A DNA stretch of 64,000 nt from Tenrec ecaudatus (taxonomy: Eukaryota; Chordata; Mammalia; Afrosoricida; Tenrecidae). Below the pieces are notes generated by a model. It made no database searches. It saw nothing but the letters and a program-made list of their open reading frames with translations, and was not told the DNA's origin. The stretch covers positions 255,020,812 to 255,084,811 of the forward strand of contig NC_134531.1 in assembly GCF_050624435.1 (NCBI RefSeq), in the 5' to 3' direction. Made by a program: the position numbers and the translations under genes. Below, piece after piece: positions 23,720-36,170 of this stretch; within the stretch, counting starts at the first letter, position 1, and each line of letters opens with the position of its first letter.

Positions 23720-26289
23720 TTTTATTTTTTAAAGGTTTTATTAGGGGCTCATGCAACTCTTACCACAATCCATACATACATCAATTGTGTACAGCACATC
23801 TGTACATTCATTGCCCTTATCATTCTCAAAACATTTGCTCTCCACCCAAACCCCTGGTATCAGCTCCTCAATTTTCCCCACCCTCCCCACTCCCTCATGA
23901 GCCTATGATAATTTACAAATTATTATTTTGTCACATCTTGCCCTGTCCGATGTCTCCCTTCACCGACTTTTCTGTTGTCCATCCCCCAGGGAAAAGGTCA
24001 CATGTAGATGCTTGTAATCGGTTCCCTCTTTCCAACCCACTCTCCCTCTCCCCTCCCAGTATCGCCACTCACATTATTGATTCTGAAGGGATCATCCGCC
24101 CTGGATTCCCTGTGTTTTCAGTTATTATCTGTACCAGTGTACATCCTTTGGCTTAGCCAGACTTGCATGCTGGAATTCTGATCATGATAGTGGGTGGAGA
24201 GGGGGAGGAAGCCTTTAGGAACTAGAGGAAAGTTATATTTTTCATCGTTGCTACATTGCACCATTGACTGGCTCATCTCCTCTTCTAGACCCCTCTGCAA
24301 GGGGATCTCCAGTAGCCTGCAAATGGGCTTTGGGTCTTCACTCTGCACTCCCTCACTCATTCACTATGGTAAGATTTTTAAATTTGGATGATGCCTTATA
24401 CCTGACCCCTTTGACACTTCATGATGGCACAGGCTGGTGTGTTTCTTCCATGTGGGATTTGTTGCTTCTGAGCTAGATGGCCAGTTGTTTACCTTCAAGC
24501 CTATAAGACCCCAGATGCTATACCCTTTGATAGCTGGCCACCATAAGCTTTCTTTGCCACATTTACTTATGCACCCATTTGTCTTCAGCAATCATAACAT
24601 GGAGGTGTGCACCCAATGATCTGTTTGTTTTGTTCTTTGATGTCTGATAACCAATCCCTTTGGCACCTTGTGATCACACAGAATGGTGTGTTCTTCCATG
24701 TGGGTTTCGTTGCTTCTGAGCTAGATGGCCACTTGTCTACCCCCAAGCTTTTAAGACCCTAGACACTACATCTTTTGATAGCCGGGCACCATCAGCTTTC
24801 TTCACTGAAATTGCTTATTCACCAGTTTTGTCTTTAGCGGTTGTGTCAGGAAGGTGAGCATTATAGAATGTCAATTTAATAGAAGAAAGTATTCTTACAT
24901 TGAGGGAGTACTTGAGTGGAGTCCCAATCTCCTTCTGCTACCTCAATACTAAACTTATAAATATAGGCACATAGATCCATTTCCCCAATATCATATATAA
25001 ATATATATGCATATGTACATGTCTTTATCTAGATTTCTATAACTGCCTTTTGTCTCCCAGCTCTTTCCTCTATTTCCCTTGACTTTACTCCTGTCCCAAT
25101 ATCATGCTCAGTCCCCACCTAGGTTTCAGCAATACCTTTTCGTTACATTACCCTTGATCATACTCTACCAGGCCTCCCACACCTTGGTAGGTATCTCACC
25201 ACCAATTTGGATCATTTATTGTTCCCTTGTCCCTGGGTTTGTTAACACCACTTCCTTTTCCTCTACCTCCCCCTATCCCATGTCCCCCGGAACTGTTGGT
25301 CCCATTGTTTCCTCCTCCAGATTGTTCATCCAGCCTATTTTATTTAGAAAGACCTGCGGAGATAATAACATAGACAAAAACAAGACAGAGAAAGACCAAG
25401 CAACAATATACAATTAAACAACAAGAGCAACAAGCCATTGATAAAGAACAAAACAAAACACAACAAGAATGAAAACCTGGTAGTTAGTTCAAGAATCGTT
25501 TGTTGGCCTTTAGGAGTGTTTTCCAGACCAGTCTGTTGTGGCACCACGCCCTGGCCCCAAAGTCTGCTTTCAGAATTCCCTGGGGACATTGCCGCTCCAT
25601 TCCTTTGCTGTTCTACTGCACTCACCCAGTGCTTGGCTTCGGTGTGGCTGGATCAGATCAGGCACAATTCCCACACTGTGTCTCTGGTGCTGTCCCCCGT
25701 AGGGCCATGGGTCAGTGAGGGGCGTCATGTCTCATAGTGGGGCCGGCCAGGTGGTCCTCTCTGTGGACTGGCTGCTCTAATTGGGGTCATCGTCCTCAAC
25801 GTCTGGTGGGCCAGAATGTCCTCCACATTCTCCTATTTGCCCTTTATCGGTTCCCGTGTGCTCTGATCAGATATGTCCCTCTCCTGGACCTGCAGATTCA
25901 ATGCCATCCTTTGAAATAAATTCTTCTGGTGGGAGGTACAGTCATCCACTTAGTATTTGGGACTGGGTCCAGCCGCCCAGACCTCTCCACTCATTCCCTA
26001 TTCCATGCCGGAATGTTGCATTCACACCTTGGGGCACTGGGTTGAAGTCTGGTCCCTCTTTCCCTTTGGAAATATAAACAATACCTCCCCTTGGGTGGGC
26101 TAGTGCCCCGTACCCCTGCTCCCATTTCTTCTCTTTTTTTCATCATTTTTTTTCCTTTCCCCACCTCCTCCTCAGTTGTCTACAATATACATCTCTGCAT
26201 TTGATCTGGTCCCTGCCATACTACATGATCCTCACCCCAAAAATGTTTGCATACAGTAGGTTTTTTCCGTATGCCCCTTTTGCATTTTT

Positions 26290-29200
26290 TAACACTTACT
26301 TCAGTGGACTCATGTTGTACTTGTCCTTTTGTGCATGATTTACTTCGCTTAGCGTGATTTCCTCCATTTCTTCCCATGCAGCGATGTGCTTCACATGATC
26401 ATCACTGCATTTTAGCAATACGTAGTACTCCATCTTATGTATATGCCACAGTTTTTTAATCCAATTATCACTTGATGGAAATTTGGGTTGCGTCCAACTC
26501 GTAGCAATTGTGAACTGTGCCGCGATGAACACTGGAGCACAGATTTCTGGCCTGGTTTGTTTCTTGTGTATTCTGGGTATATGCCCAGTAGGGGGATTGC
26601 TGGGTCATATGATAACTCAATTTCCATCTGTTTTATATATCACCAGATCAATCTCCATAGTGGTCGCACATACTTACAAGTCCATCAGCAGTGGATGAGA
26701 GTTCCTGCTTCCCAACAGCCCCTCCAACACTTGTTGCTTTCTGATTTTTTGAATTTGGCTACCATTGAGGGTGTTAGGTGCTACCTCATTGTTGTTTTAA
26801 TTTGTATTTCTCTTATGGCTAAAGATCGGGAACATGTTCTCATATGTTTGTTGGCCATTCGGATTTCTGCCCCTGTGAAATTTCTGTCCAAGTCCTTTGC
26901 CCACCTCTTAAGTGGGCAATTAGTTTTTTTTTTTTTTTTCATTTTGAAAGCTAGCAGAATATTGTAGATTTTAGTAATAAGGCCTTTGTCTTAAGCAATG
27001 TGTCATTGCTAAAGATGTTTTCCCAGTCTGTGGACTCTCTTGTTACTCCCTTAGTGAAATAGGTGTTTTATCTTCTGTATGTCCCATTCCATTTGTCAAT
27101 TTGTGCCTCCTCTGTGTTTGTTTCCTTTCCTATTTCCTATGTCTTTCCTGTGCCAAAGTTCTCAAGTTGGTCCCAATTTCCTCATTGATGGCCCTAATAG
27201 TTTGGGGTTTAACTTCACGGTCTGTGATCCACCTTGAGTTTATTCTTGTGCATGGAGTGAGATAAGGATCTTGCTTCATTTTTCTGCAAGTAAATATCCA
27301 TTTTTACCAGCACCACTTGTTAAAGAGGGCATCTGTTTGCCATTTGATATTTTTGGGGTCCTTATCAAAAAGCACTTCTCTGATGATTTTATTTCTGGGT
27401 TTTCAATTCTGTTCCATTGGTCTGAGTATCTGTCATTGTACAAATACCATGCAGTTTTGACAACTGTGGCTGTATAGTATGTGCTTAAATCAGGTAAAGC
27501 AAGCCTTCCCACTGTGTCCTTCTTGAGGAGTTCTTTGCTAATTCTGGGCTTCTTCCTTCTCCATATGAAGTTGGTAATCAGTTTTTCCATTTCTTTGAAG
27601 AAAGATGAGGGTAATTGTATTGGGATTGCATTAAACTTTTAGACTGCCTTTTGCAGAACTGACATCTTGACTATATTGATTCTTCTAATCCACGAGCATG
27701 GGATAGTCTTCCATTTGTTGAGGTTGCTGTTGGTTTCTTTTATAGTGCTCTGTAGTTTTCCCCATATAGATCTTTAGTTCGTTTAGTCAAGGATATCCCT
27801 AGATATTTCAATTCATATTTGGCTATTGTGTAGGTTACCATCTTTTTGATCTCCTCTTCTGTGATCTTATCGGATGTGTGTAACAGTCCGATGAACTTCT
27901 GTTTGTTGATCTTGTATCCTGCCACTCTGCCAAACTCCTCTATTGCTTCCAGTACTCCCCTTGTGGAGCTTTTTGGATTTTCCATATATAAATCATATCA
28001 TCTGAAAATAATGATAGTTTCACCTCTTCCTTCCCCAGACGAATATTTTGATGTCTCTTCTTTGCCTTATGCTGTTAGCTAAAACCTCCAGCACGATATT
28101 AAATAAGAGTGGGGAAAAGGGGTTACCCTTGTCTAGTCCCCTTTTCCAGTGGGATTATGTTAGTCTTTTCTCCATTGACTACCACATTGCTGTTGGTTTT
28201 TCATATATAGCTTGTATTGCTTGAGGAACTTTCCTTCCATTCCTATCTTCACAAGTGTCATAAACAGGAATTGGTGTTGAATATTGTCGAATGCTTTTTC
28301 TGCATCTATCAATATTATCATGTGGTCCTTATAGTTTTTAATGTCAATGTGATGGATAATACTAATGAACTTTTATATGTTAAACCATCCCTGGTATGAA
28401 TCCTACTTGGTCATGGTGAATTATTTGTTTTGTATACTTTTGTATTCTGTTGGCTAGTATATTGTTAAGGATTTTTGCATTGATGTTCATTAGGGATATT
28501 GGTCTGTAGTTCTCAATTCTTGTGGGATCCTTGCCTGGTTTTGGTATCAGAGTTATACTAACTTCATAGAAGGTGTTGGGGAGTTTGCCATTCTTTTCTA
28601 TGTTCGGGAAGAGTTTGTGTAGGATTAGTGTCAGTTCTTCCCTAAATGCTTGGTAGAATTCTAATGTGAAGCCATCTGGCCCACAGGACTTTTAATCTTT
28701 CCTATTTCTTCTATTGCTATGGGTCTGTTGAGATTCTTGATGTCAATCAAGGATAGTCTAGGGAGGGAATTGTTTTTCCAAGAATTTCTCCATGTCTTTC
28801 AAAGTGTTGAATTCATTGGAGTACAATGCTTCATAGTACTGTGTAAGTATTTTGATTTCATTAGGGTCTGTTGTAATGTCCCCTCTTTCATCGCTTATTC
28901 TTGCTATTGAAATTTGTTCCCTCCTTTCTTTGGTTAGGTTTGAGAGTGGTCTATCAATTCTGTTTATCCTTTCAAAGAGCCAACCTTGAGCAGTATTAAT
29001 TTGTCCATAGTTTTCTTATTTTTGCTCTCCTGATTCTCAGCCCTGATATTTATAATTTATTTTCTTTTACTTTTAGTAGGATTGTCCTTCTGAGTTTGCT
29101 CTAGTTATTGTAAATTTTGTGCCAGCATATCAATCATGAGTCTCTCTTCCTTTCTCAGGTGTGCATGTATTGCTACGAAATATCCTCTGATGACTGCCTT

Positions 29201-30063
29201 TTCTGTGTCGCATAAGTTTGGGTATGTTGTGTGCTCATTCTCATTGGTTTCTAGAAATTTCCTAATTTCATCTAGGATCTGCACCAGTACACACTCCTTT
29301 TGCAGTAGAGTTATTCATCTTCCAATTGCTTGCTCTTGTTTGCTTTGTCTTCCTTTTGTTGATTTCCAGTCTTATGGCACAGTGGTCAGAGAGAGAGGTC
29401 TATATGATTGCAATGTGCTTAAATTTATGTAGATTCACCTTATCTCCCAGCATGTAGTCTATCTTCAAATATGTTCTATGTGGTATTATAAAGAATGTGG
29501 ATTTTTTCTATTTGAATGAAAAGCTCTGTAAATAGTTATCAGGTCAAATTTACTAATTGTGTTTAAATCTCTAACCTCCTTGTTTAGTTTCTTTTCCTGT
29601 GATCTATCTTTCTCAGAGTGGTGTGTTGAAGTCACCCACTATAATTGTTGAGGCTGTGATTTCTTTTTTAATCTTTTGGAGTGTTTGGTTGACATATTCA
29701 GAGGGTCTCTCATTCGGGAATGTATATTTACAATGCTTAATGGTTCTTTGTCTACCATTGCCTTGAGCATTATATAGTGTCCCTCCTTATCTCTTTTTAT
29801 GGTTTGCACTTTGAGGTCAATTTTATCCAAGATTAGGATTGCAACTCCTGCTTTTTTGTATTGCTGTTTGCTTGCTATGACTTTCTCCAGCCTTTGATTC
29901 TCAGCCTATTTTTGTCTGTAGCCTTGAGATGTGTCTCCTGTAGGCAGCAGATTGATGGGTTGTGTTTTCTAAGCCAATCTGCTAGTCTCAGTCTTTTAAT
30001 GCCCGAGTTCAGGCCCTTGATATTCAGGTTTATTATCTCCATCTCCGGACTCTGTGATGTCAT
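26290..30063 (-). pseudogene. LINE-1 ORF2 (endonuclease/reverse transcriptase), decayed
   Basis: ORF2 encodes the apurinic-like endonuclease and reverse transcriptase that copy LINE-1 RNA at a nicked target. The N-terminus (29,875-30,063) keeps NIKGLN and CCLQETHL. Later pieces match the reverse-transcriptase and C-terminal parts, for example an ELSYDPAIPLLGIYP segment within 26,412-26,627. Stops and frameshifts split it into more than ten fragments. Apparent plus-strand ORFs over this region are antisense shadows. Confidence 0.9.
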
Positions 30064-30149
30064 CTTATACCTTTTGTGTTGGTAGTTCTCCTACTTTCCT
30101 TTCTTATTAGTGTGTCTTGTGTGTGTGTGTGTATCATTCTTGACTTTTT

Positions 30150-31210
30150 TACATCTTTAAGCTAATGCTATCTTGGGGTCCATTTTCTCTTTGTTGCCCT
30201 CTGGGTGAGGTTGTTCTATGTTTTGGTCTCTTATTTATCCTTGGTGAGTGTTGTTCTTCTGCCCATATTGGGTTGGCAAGGATACTTTGTAGGACTTGGT
30301 TTCTTCTAAAATATTCTTTGAGTTTTTTCTTGTTTGGGAAGACTCTTACTTCTCCATCTGTCTTGATCGATAATTTGGCAAGGTAGAGTATTCTTGGGTT
30401 TGCATTGTTTTCCTTCAATTTTTGGAATATGTTACTCCAATCTTTTCTTCACAGTTTCTGCTGATAAGTTTGAGCATATTCTTATGTGGGAACGTTTATG
30501 TGTGATTGCTTGTTTTTCCCTAGCTGCTCTCATGATTTTCTTCTTTTCCTCAAATTTGGATAGTTTAACTATTATGTGCCTTAGTGACTTCTTCTTTGGA
30601 TTCAGTCTAGTTGGTGTTCTTTCAGCCTCTTGAATGGTTGCCTGGTTTTCATTTATTGAGCTGGGGACGTTTTCCTCTAAGAATTCTCTCACTATTGTTG
30701 CACATGACTTCTTTGCTATGTTTTCCTCCATTAAGCCAATAATTCTAATGCTGTTCTACTTTATAGCATCAGACATAGCTTTTAGGTTTTCTTCAGCTTC
30801 TCTGATGATCTTATTAGATTTTTGTTTGCGTTTGTTAAAGTCTGCTTAGCTGTCCTCCAAGTCACTGATGCAGATCTCTGATTCCTCCAGTCGATTCTCG
30901 AGGTCCATGTTTCTGCTACTGGTTTTTGTGATCTCCTCCCTATGCTCTTGTATTTCCCTTTGGTGTATGGACTTTATCTCCTCTATATTTAAGCCTTTTT
31001 TTCTGTTATTGTTTCCCTCATATCCTGGATGACTCCAAGCAGCATTCTGAAAATTTCTTTCTGTGGCAGCTCAGTGTCTGCTTCTTCGATGTATGTTGTT
31101 ATGTTCCGGACATCTTCTCCCATTCCTTTTTGTTTCTCCCATTTTTTTGTTGAGGTTGTTGGGGCTGATGACTCTTTGTGTTGAGTTATTTTAGAAGAGC
31201 TAGGTTCCAT
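30150..31210 (-). pseudogene. LINE-1 ORF1 (RNA-binding chaperone), decayed
   Basis: ORF1 proteins form coiled-coil trimers that coat LINE-1 RNA. The N-terminal piece (30,989-31,210) starts MEPSSSKITQHK. The central and C-terminal pieces (30,432-30,731 and 30,149-30,418) include RHIIVKLS and AKLSIKTDGEVRVF, collinear with the young ORF1 at 61,028-62,155. Frameshifts separate the pieces. Confidence 0.88.
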
Positions 31211-32243
31211 TTTCCAGGAAGTCTAAGAGCATTGGATCTCTCTAGGAGACTTGTAGGAATGCTTCCTCAAACTGCCTACAGCTAATTTTACTATGGGATT
31301 AACCTACCACTTTATCCTCCTGTTGCTTTCCAATCACGGTATTGCCCAAGAAGGCTGGTGGGTTGCCTCCTTTGGTGTTGCATATGTTGAGCAGAGGTTC
31401 CTGCTACAGCTTGGAATGTTGATGAGTGTTGGCTGAGCTGCCATAAGCCCATGGGTACACAGGCAGGAATTCCCCGGTGAGAAGTTAGGCAGAGTATCCC
31501 CTGGAGGGAAAGCAGGGCTTTCCAAAGCCTTGGGCTAGCTATGGTGTAGCTCACCTAGCTAGATGTGGGGCAGGCATAAATGCCCTTGGCTAAGGGGAGT
31601 GGTCTGGAGGTCAGCAGTGGAGTGTGAGTGAAGAGGAAAGAGACAAAGAGGAGAAAAAAATTAAAAATTAAGACCGTTTAGACTGTGTGGGAATATAGGG
31701 AAGAGAGAGAAACAAAAGCAACTATGTAGCTGAGTCCCACTCCCTGTTCATGGAGCTGCAAGGGTTTAGTCCCCACCAGGAGGCTGAGGCTGCAGTGGCA
31801 AGCTGTGACTGTGCCGAGAAAAAGCCCCTCTGCAGACCTCCAGGACTGTGGGGGAACATAGAGCAGATATGTAAACCGAAGAAGCAACAATGTAGCTGAC
31901 CCCCAATACCTGCCTGTGGAGCTGCAAGGGTCCTGTTCCTGCCCTGAGGCAGGGTGAGGGGGACTGTGGCTGTGTTGAGACCAAGCCCCTCTATGGGCTC
32001 CAAATGATCCTGGCTTCCACCGATGGTGGCAGGGCCAAGGTCAAGGTCCAGCTGGCTTCCACTGAGGTAAGTCAAAAGCCCCCAGCCCCTTAAAACCCCG
32101 TGAGTTTGTGCCTACTTATCTTTATGATGCCCCTTCTGTGTTCCAGCAGTGTTGAATTTTGCTTTAACCAACTCTCCTGCGTTGGATTCTGTGGCGTCCC
32201 TCTGGTATATGTCACTCCATGGCCAACATCCCAGAAGTCCCTG
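31211..32243 (-). promoter_or_regulatory. LINE-1 5' UTR with two tandem ~166-bp units
   Basis: This region between ORF1 and the 5' duplication should hold the internal promoter. It contains two direct copies of a unit at about 31,682-31,847 and 31,848-32,013. 'atgtagctga' recurs at 31,724 and 31,890, and 'gagctgcaaggg' and 'aagcccctct' recur with the same spacing. The remainder (31,211-31,680) is single copy. Confidence 0.75.
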
Positions 32244-32255
32244 ACAGTAATTTTA
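32244..32255. repeat. Target-site duplication, right copy (acagtaatttta)
   Basis: Exact partner of 23,708-23,719; RTE1 sequence resumes directly after it. Confidence 0.9.
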
Positions 32256-32394
32256 GTCTTTTCTCCCCCCCTATTTTTAAATGTACTTTTGCTTTCTTCA
32301 TGATGTCATCTCACATTGTTAGTCCTTGTCAATAATGACATATGAAAAACTGACAGATGAGAGGTAATTTCAATATTTTCATGCTGATATTGCA
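32256..32394 (-). mobile_element. RTE1-type LINE, right part of the split copy
   Basis: Continues the minus-strand RTE1 that begins at 21,790. The match is through 'tttgctttcttcatgatgtcatctcaca', antisense to the 'gctgtggaatgacatagaaat...gaagagcgcaaaagg' region of the plus-strand copy near 49,090. Confidence 0.6.
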
Positions 32395-32490
32395 AGGTCC
32401 CTGGTGTTGTAGTGGCTATGTTGTGGCCTGCTGACTACATAGTCAGCATTTGTAACAACCACCATGGTAGAAACACAGGGCTTTCACTCC
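32395..32490 (+). mobile_element. AfroSINE head, truncated
   Basis: 'tccctggtgttgtagtggctatgttgtggcctgctgactacatagtcagcatttgtaacaaccacc' is an AfroSINE tRNA-like head, truncated at the 3' side. Confidence 0.7.
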
Positions 32491-32504
32491 AGTAAAGAGT
32501 TATT

Positions 32505-32640
32505 TTTTTTAAATTAGGGTTTATATTTTTTTATTGTGGCAAAAATATACACAACAAAACATTCAACAATAGTGTTTACATGAATAATTCTGTGACATTG
32601 TTTAATACTTTTCATGTTGTATAACCATTCTTGATATCCT
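32505..32640 (-). mobile_element. Old LINE-1 3' end, left of mariner
   Basis: Reverse complement of an old LINE-1 3' terminus ('tttattgtggcaaaaatatacacaacaaaacattcaacaatagtg', 'ttcatgttgtataaccattcttgatatcc'). The rest of this element appears to resume after the mariner at 33,611. Confidence 0.7.
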
Positions 32641-33610
32641 TTTCCTCATTACACCCCCCAAAAATGGATTTTTTTCAAAATTATATATTTAAATACTTTA
32701 TCACCTTCAAAGTATTCTCCACTACACTTAATACATTTGTCAAATATGTGATTTCACTCTCAAAAACATTTTTTACTCATCTGTTTGGATGGCTGACAGC
32801 ACCTCCCTTATCTTTTCCTTCACCTCTTCTATGTTGTCAAGTTGCTGTCCTTTATGTCCTTCTTCTTTTACAGAAACAAAATGAAGTTACCTGGAGCGAG
32901 GTCAGGTGAATAGGGCAAAAGTGGCATGTCATTTACTGTCAAAAAGTGGCATATCATTTACTCGATGGCTGTGTGCGCAGCTGCATTGTCATGGTGAAAC
33001 TAGTCCCCCATCTGCCACAAATCAGGCCTTTTGGTGGCACATTTCTATGCAATTCTTTCAGAATCTCTAAATAGAAAGCTTGATTAACAATCTGACCTGG
33101 TGGAATTAACTCCAAATGCACTATGAGTCGATATTTTCAAGTGTTCGGGAAGTTGATGGATGTCCAGAACAAGATTTGTCATTAATAGACATTTCACATG
33201 TTTTGAAATGAGGAAACCACTTGTACACTTGAGTGCTTCCCATAATGCTGTCCTTATAAGCTGTGTTCAACATCACAACAGTTTCTGCAGCAGGTAACAA
33301 AATTCCCCAAGCAGGTAACAAAATTTCACAGCTACACAGTGTTTTCTTAAATAAACCATCCCATAAAAAATAGGTTCTAGTGAAACTGCTTCTAAGTAAA
33401 AATTCACTGTGACCAGAGAGAACCTTCCAAGGTGACATCACTAGGTGCATTAACTCAGAGTGAGGTGCTTGATTTTTGCCTAGTAAGGAAAATGCACACT
33501 CCAAAAGCTCCACCCCACCCAGCGCAATTCCGGTTTTTTGGGTGGCACACTCTCCTATTCCACAACCATGACCATAATTTCTCTCTACTTTACCCATAGT
33601 AACCATTGAT
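32640..33610 (-). mobile_element. Mariner DNA transposon, internally deleted and decayed
   Basis: Minus-strand sequence encodes pieces of a mariner transposase, the cut-and-paste enzyme with a DDD catalytic triad. The N-terminal half (33,121-33,610) has KWFPHFK and SGHPSTSRT, from the DNA-binding domain and linker. It then jumps straight to IPPGQIVNQAFY and HHDNAAAHTAIE (about 32,960-33,000) and YSPDLAP (about 32,900-32,920). About 130 residues between these are missing, including the first catalytic Asp region. Frameshifts and stops are present. It lies within an older LINE-1. Confidence 0.85.
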
Positions 33611-36170
33611 CAACTTTGGTTTCTCTCTCTCTGTTTCCTTTTTAGATTTCTTGATACAAAACTCACATCTGATAGTTAAGTCACGTTAGAAAAGAATGGT
33701 ATATATATCATAGCAATCAGGTTTAGTGCTCCCTCCCTCCTTCCACATCCATCCTTTGCTCCTCAATTCCCCTCATACTCCCCACTGCAGTCCCCATAAA
33801 CCATTGCATCAGTTATTATCTCTATGCATCCACTCATTTTGGGCTTCAGAACCTGAGAAACCTAAAAGAAACAATTAAAATGAAACTGAAAGAAGATAAA
33901 AATAATATACAGAAAATATAGAGTAAGAAAGAAAAGACCACCAGCAGTGTTAAAAAGAACAAACTTCTGTTGTTGAACCAAGGGTGGGAAAAATCTACTA
34001 GAGCAAATTCACGTTGGGTCAAGAGGATCAAGTAGGACAATATACCACTCTTCTCTCTCCAATACTCAAGTTTACAATACTCTCTGTCTGAATAGTGAAA
34101 CTGTCTGAGTCGCTCATCTGTGGCCAGGGGGCATCTGCCAGAGGCTTAATCTGAGTAAACACTCTGCAGATGAATTCTGAACTTCTGCTCACCTCCATAA
34201 GCATCTATAAATTGTGTGTCATAGCTTTGGCTCTGACACTTTTTTCTGTTAGCATATTTAAATTCTGTAACTGTCATCTTTGGATCACACAGGCTTGTGG
34301 ACTTAAGTGATACCTCATTTAGAGGGCTGATGTTTGAATACAAGCCTTTAAGACCCCAGACACTATTCCGTTTGGTAGCAGGCATCATCTGCTATCTTCA
34401 CCACACTTTGATGCAGCACCCATATCTTCAGTGATCATTTCAAGAAGGTGAGTAGTCAGCAGAGTAATGTTATAAGAACTAATTGTTCTTGGACTGGGGC
34501 TAGAGTTAAGTTTGAACCCAGAATCCGGCTTCTTGTCCATGGGCTAGGAGCATCTCTGGTTGACTTCAGTGGTTGTATTATGACAAAAACAAAAATAACA
34601 TCAATGAACAAAAACAAGCAAGCAAACAAATGCACGGACAAAAACCAAGAATCAAAACAAACAGAAAAGGAAAACATTGTCCATCATCCCTGTGGGGTAT
34701 AAGGCAATTGCATTAATAGCATCAATAATTTATCCAATGGCATGGAATTTAAGGTACTATTGATAGGAGGAGTTTATGCGAGTATCGTTCAACTGCAAGA
34801 TCCAACCCATGAGCTATTGCTTTGTTCAGATTGATTTCTTTATTGATTGAACTCTGTTTACATCGAGAATAAGAGTTGGTGCTAGGGGAAAATTTCCTGC
34901 AAAATTCCTCAAAAAGGTAGATCCTTACCTATCAGATTAATTCAAGGGGGCAATTGGATGGTTCTCAGTCCCCTTCACTGGACATCCACTATTCCAGAGG
35001 TCCCCCCCCAAGATCGAGCGACTGCCATTTCCACAATTTTGAGGTGGCTATTCTTTGCCTCCGTTCCTATCAGAGAATCTCCATCCAAACCCAAGGGCTG
35101 CAGGGAGTTCAGAGGTCCAGTTTGTTCAATCAGGTTTTCATATTGTGTCCTTCTGGTGTGGCCCTCGGCGGATGTCATATTCCCTATAAAGCCGATGTCT
35201 AAGGTGACTATAGTGCTTGGTCCATGGAATGATTCACAGAGGGCTGAGTAGAAACTTATTCCAAGTGTCTTCCAGGAACATAGAACCAGGCTTATTTTTC
35301 CCTAAGGTTTCCTACAATTATTGTTTCACATCATTTCCTGAGGAGAGATAGCTCCTCCCCATTAACCTACTGAAACCACCAAGTGAACTTTAAGTGCTAG
35401 CTTTCAAATTAAGATGTTCCCCTCCCCTGGCCTTAACTTGATTTTCCAGTAAAGTTCTCCTTGCCATTCCTGTGGATTGTCTCTTGTTTTGTTGTAGCCA
35501 GTCTCAATATTTTGTGGCTTCAAGTTGATAGTCTTCTCCCTTTCCCCTCTCCCAGTGGAGTGACCCCAGCCAGTATGGGGTCTTCTTTTTCAAGGCGATT
35601 CTTATGAAGTGCATATAAAGGGGGTGATGCATGGTTAATGGCTGGAGGTAGACTTTATGCCCCTTTGTTTGGAAATTGACCTATGATTTGTTTAACGAGT
35701 GTTTCTCCTTTTAGTAGTGACTCCTACAACATCTGTCCTTTTGTGACTGACGAATTTCATTGACTATATGGTCTCCTGGTCCTTCCATTTCCTGCAGTAT
35801 TTCATGCTTGCATCACTGTTTTTTTAAGGAGGCGTAATTTCTTTATTCATTTTTCCACTGTTGGGCATTTGGGCTGCTTCCCATTTCTTGTCATTGAGAA
35901 GAATGCTGCTATAAGCATGTGAGATCAAACATCCATCCACGTTGCCTCTTGTTTCTTTGGGGAATATTCCTAAAAGTGGTATTGCTGGAACATATGGGAT
36001 TTCAATTCCTAGGTTCTTCAAATATCACCAAATTATTTTCCATCGTGATTTTATGTATTTACAAGTTCACCCACAGGGCAAATGAGTTCAATTCTCTCTA
36101 CAACCTCCCCGTAACCATTTGCGTTTGCTTGTTTGAGATGAAATTGTTTGTCACTAAAGACTCCAAGTCC
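33611..36170 (-). mobile_element. Older LINE-1: 3' UTR and ORF2 C-terminus
   Basis: Minus-strand LINE-1. Segment 33,615-35,820 is 3' UTR (for example 'aagcctttaagaccccagacactattcc'), and 35,824-36,160 encodes the ORF2 C-terminus, with IPYVPAIPLLGIFP. It is more diverged than the 23,720-32,243 copy. The mariner at 32,640 separates it from its 3' terminus. Confidence 0.8.

Larger units (their letters stand above)
23720..32243 (-). mobile_element. Full-length LINE-1 insertion (about 8.5 kb), inactive
   Basis: A complete LINE-1 lies on the minus strand: 3' UTR about 23,720-26,290, ORF2 about 26,290-30,063, ORF1 about 30,150-31,210 and 5' UTR about 31,211-32,243. A perfect 12-bp duplication (23,708-23,719 and 32,244-32,255) flanks it, so both ends are intact. 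ORF1 and ORF2 are each broken into many short pieces by stops and frameshifts, so it cannot move by itself. It landed inside an older RTE1 copy. Its 5' UTR is unlike that of the young LINE-1 at 59,870. Confidence 0.92.

Noticed and set aside
27271..30849. Many plus-strand ORFs of 60-100 codons
   Set aside because: They are antisense to the minus-strand LINE-1 ORF2 and ORF1 and correspond to no product.
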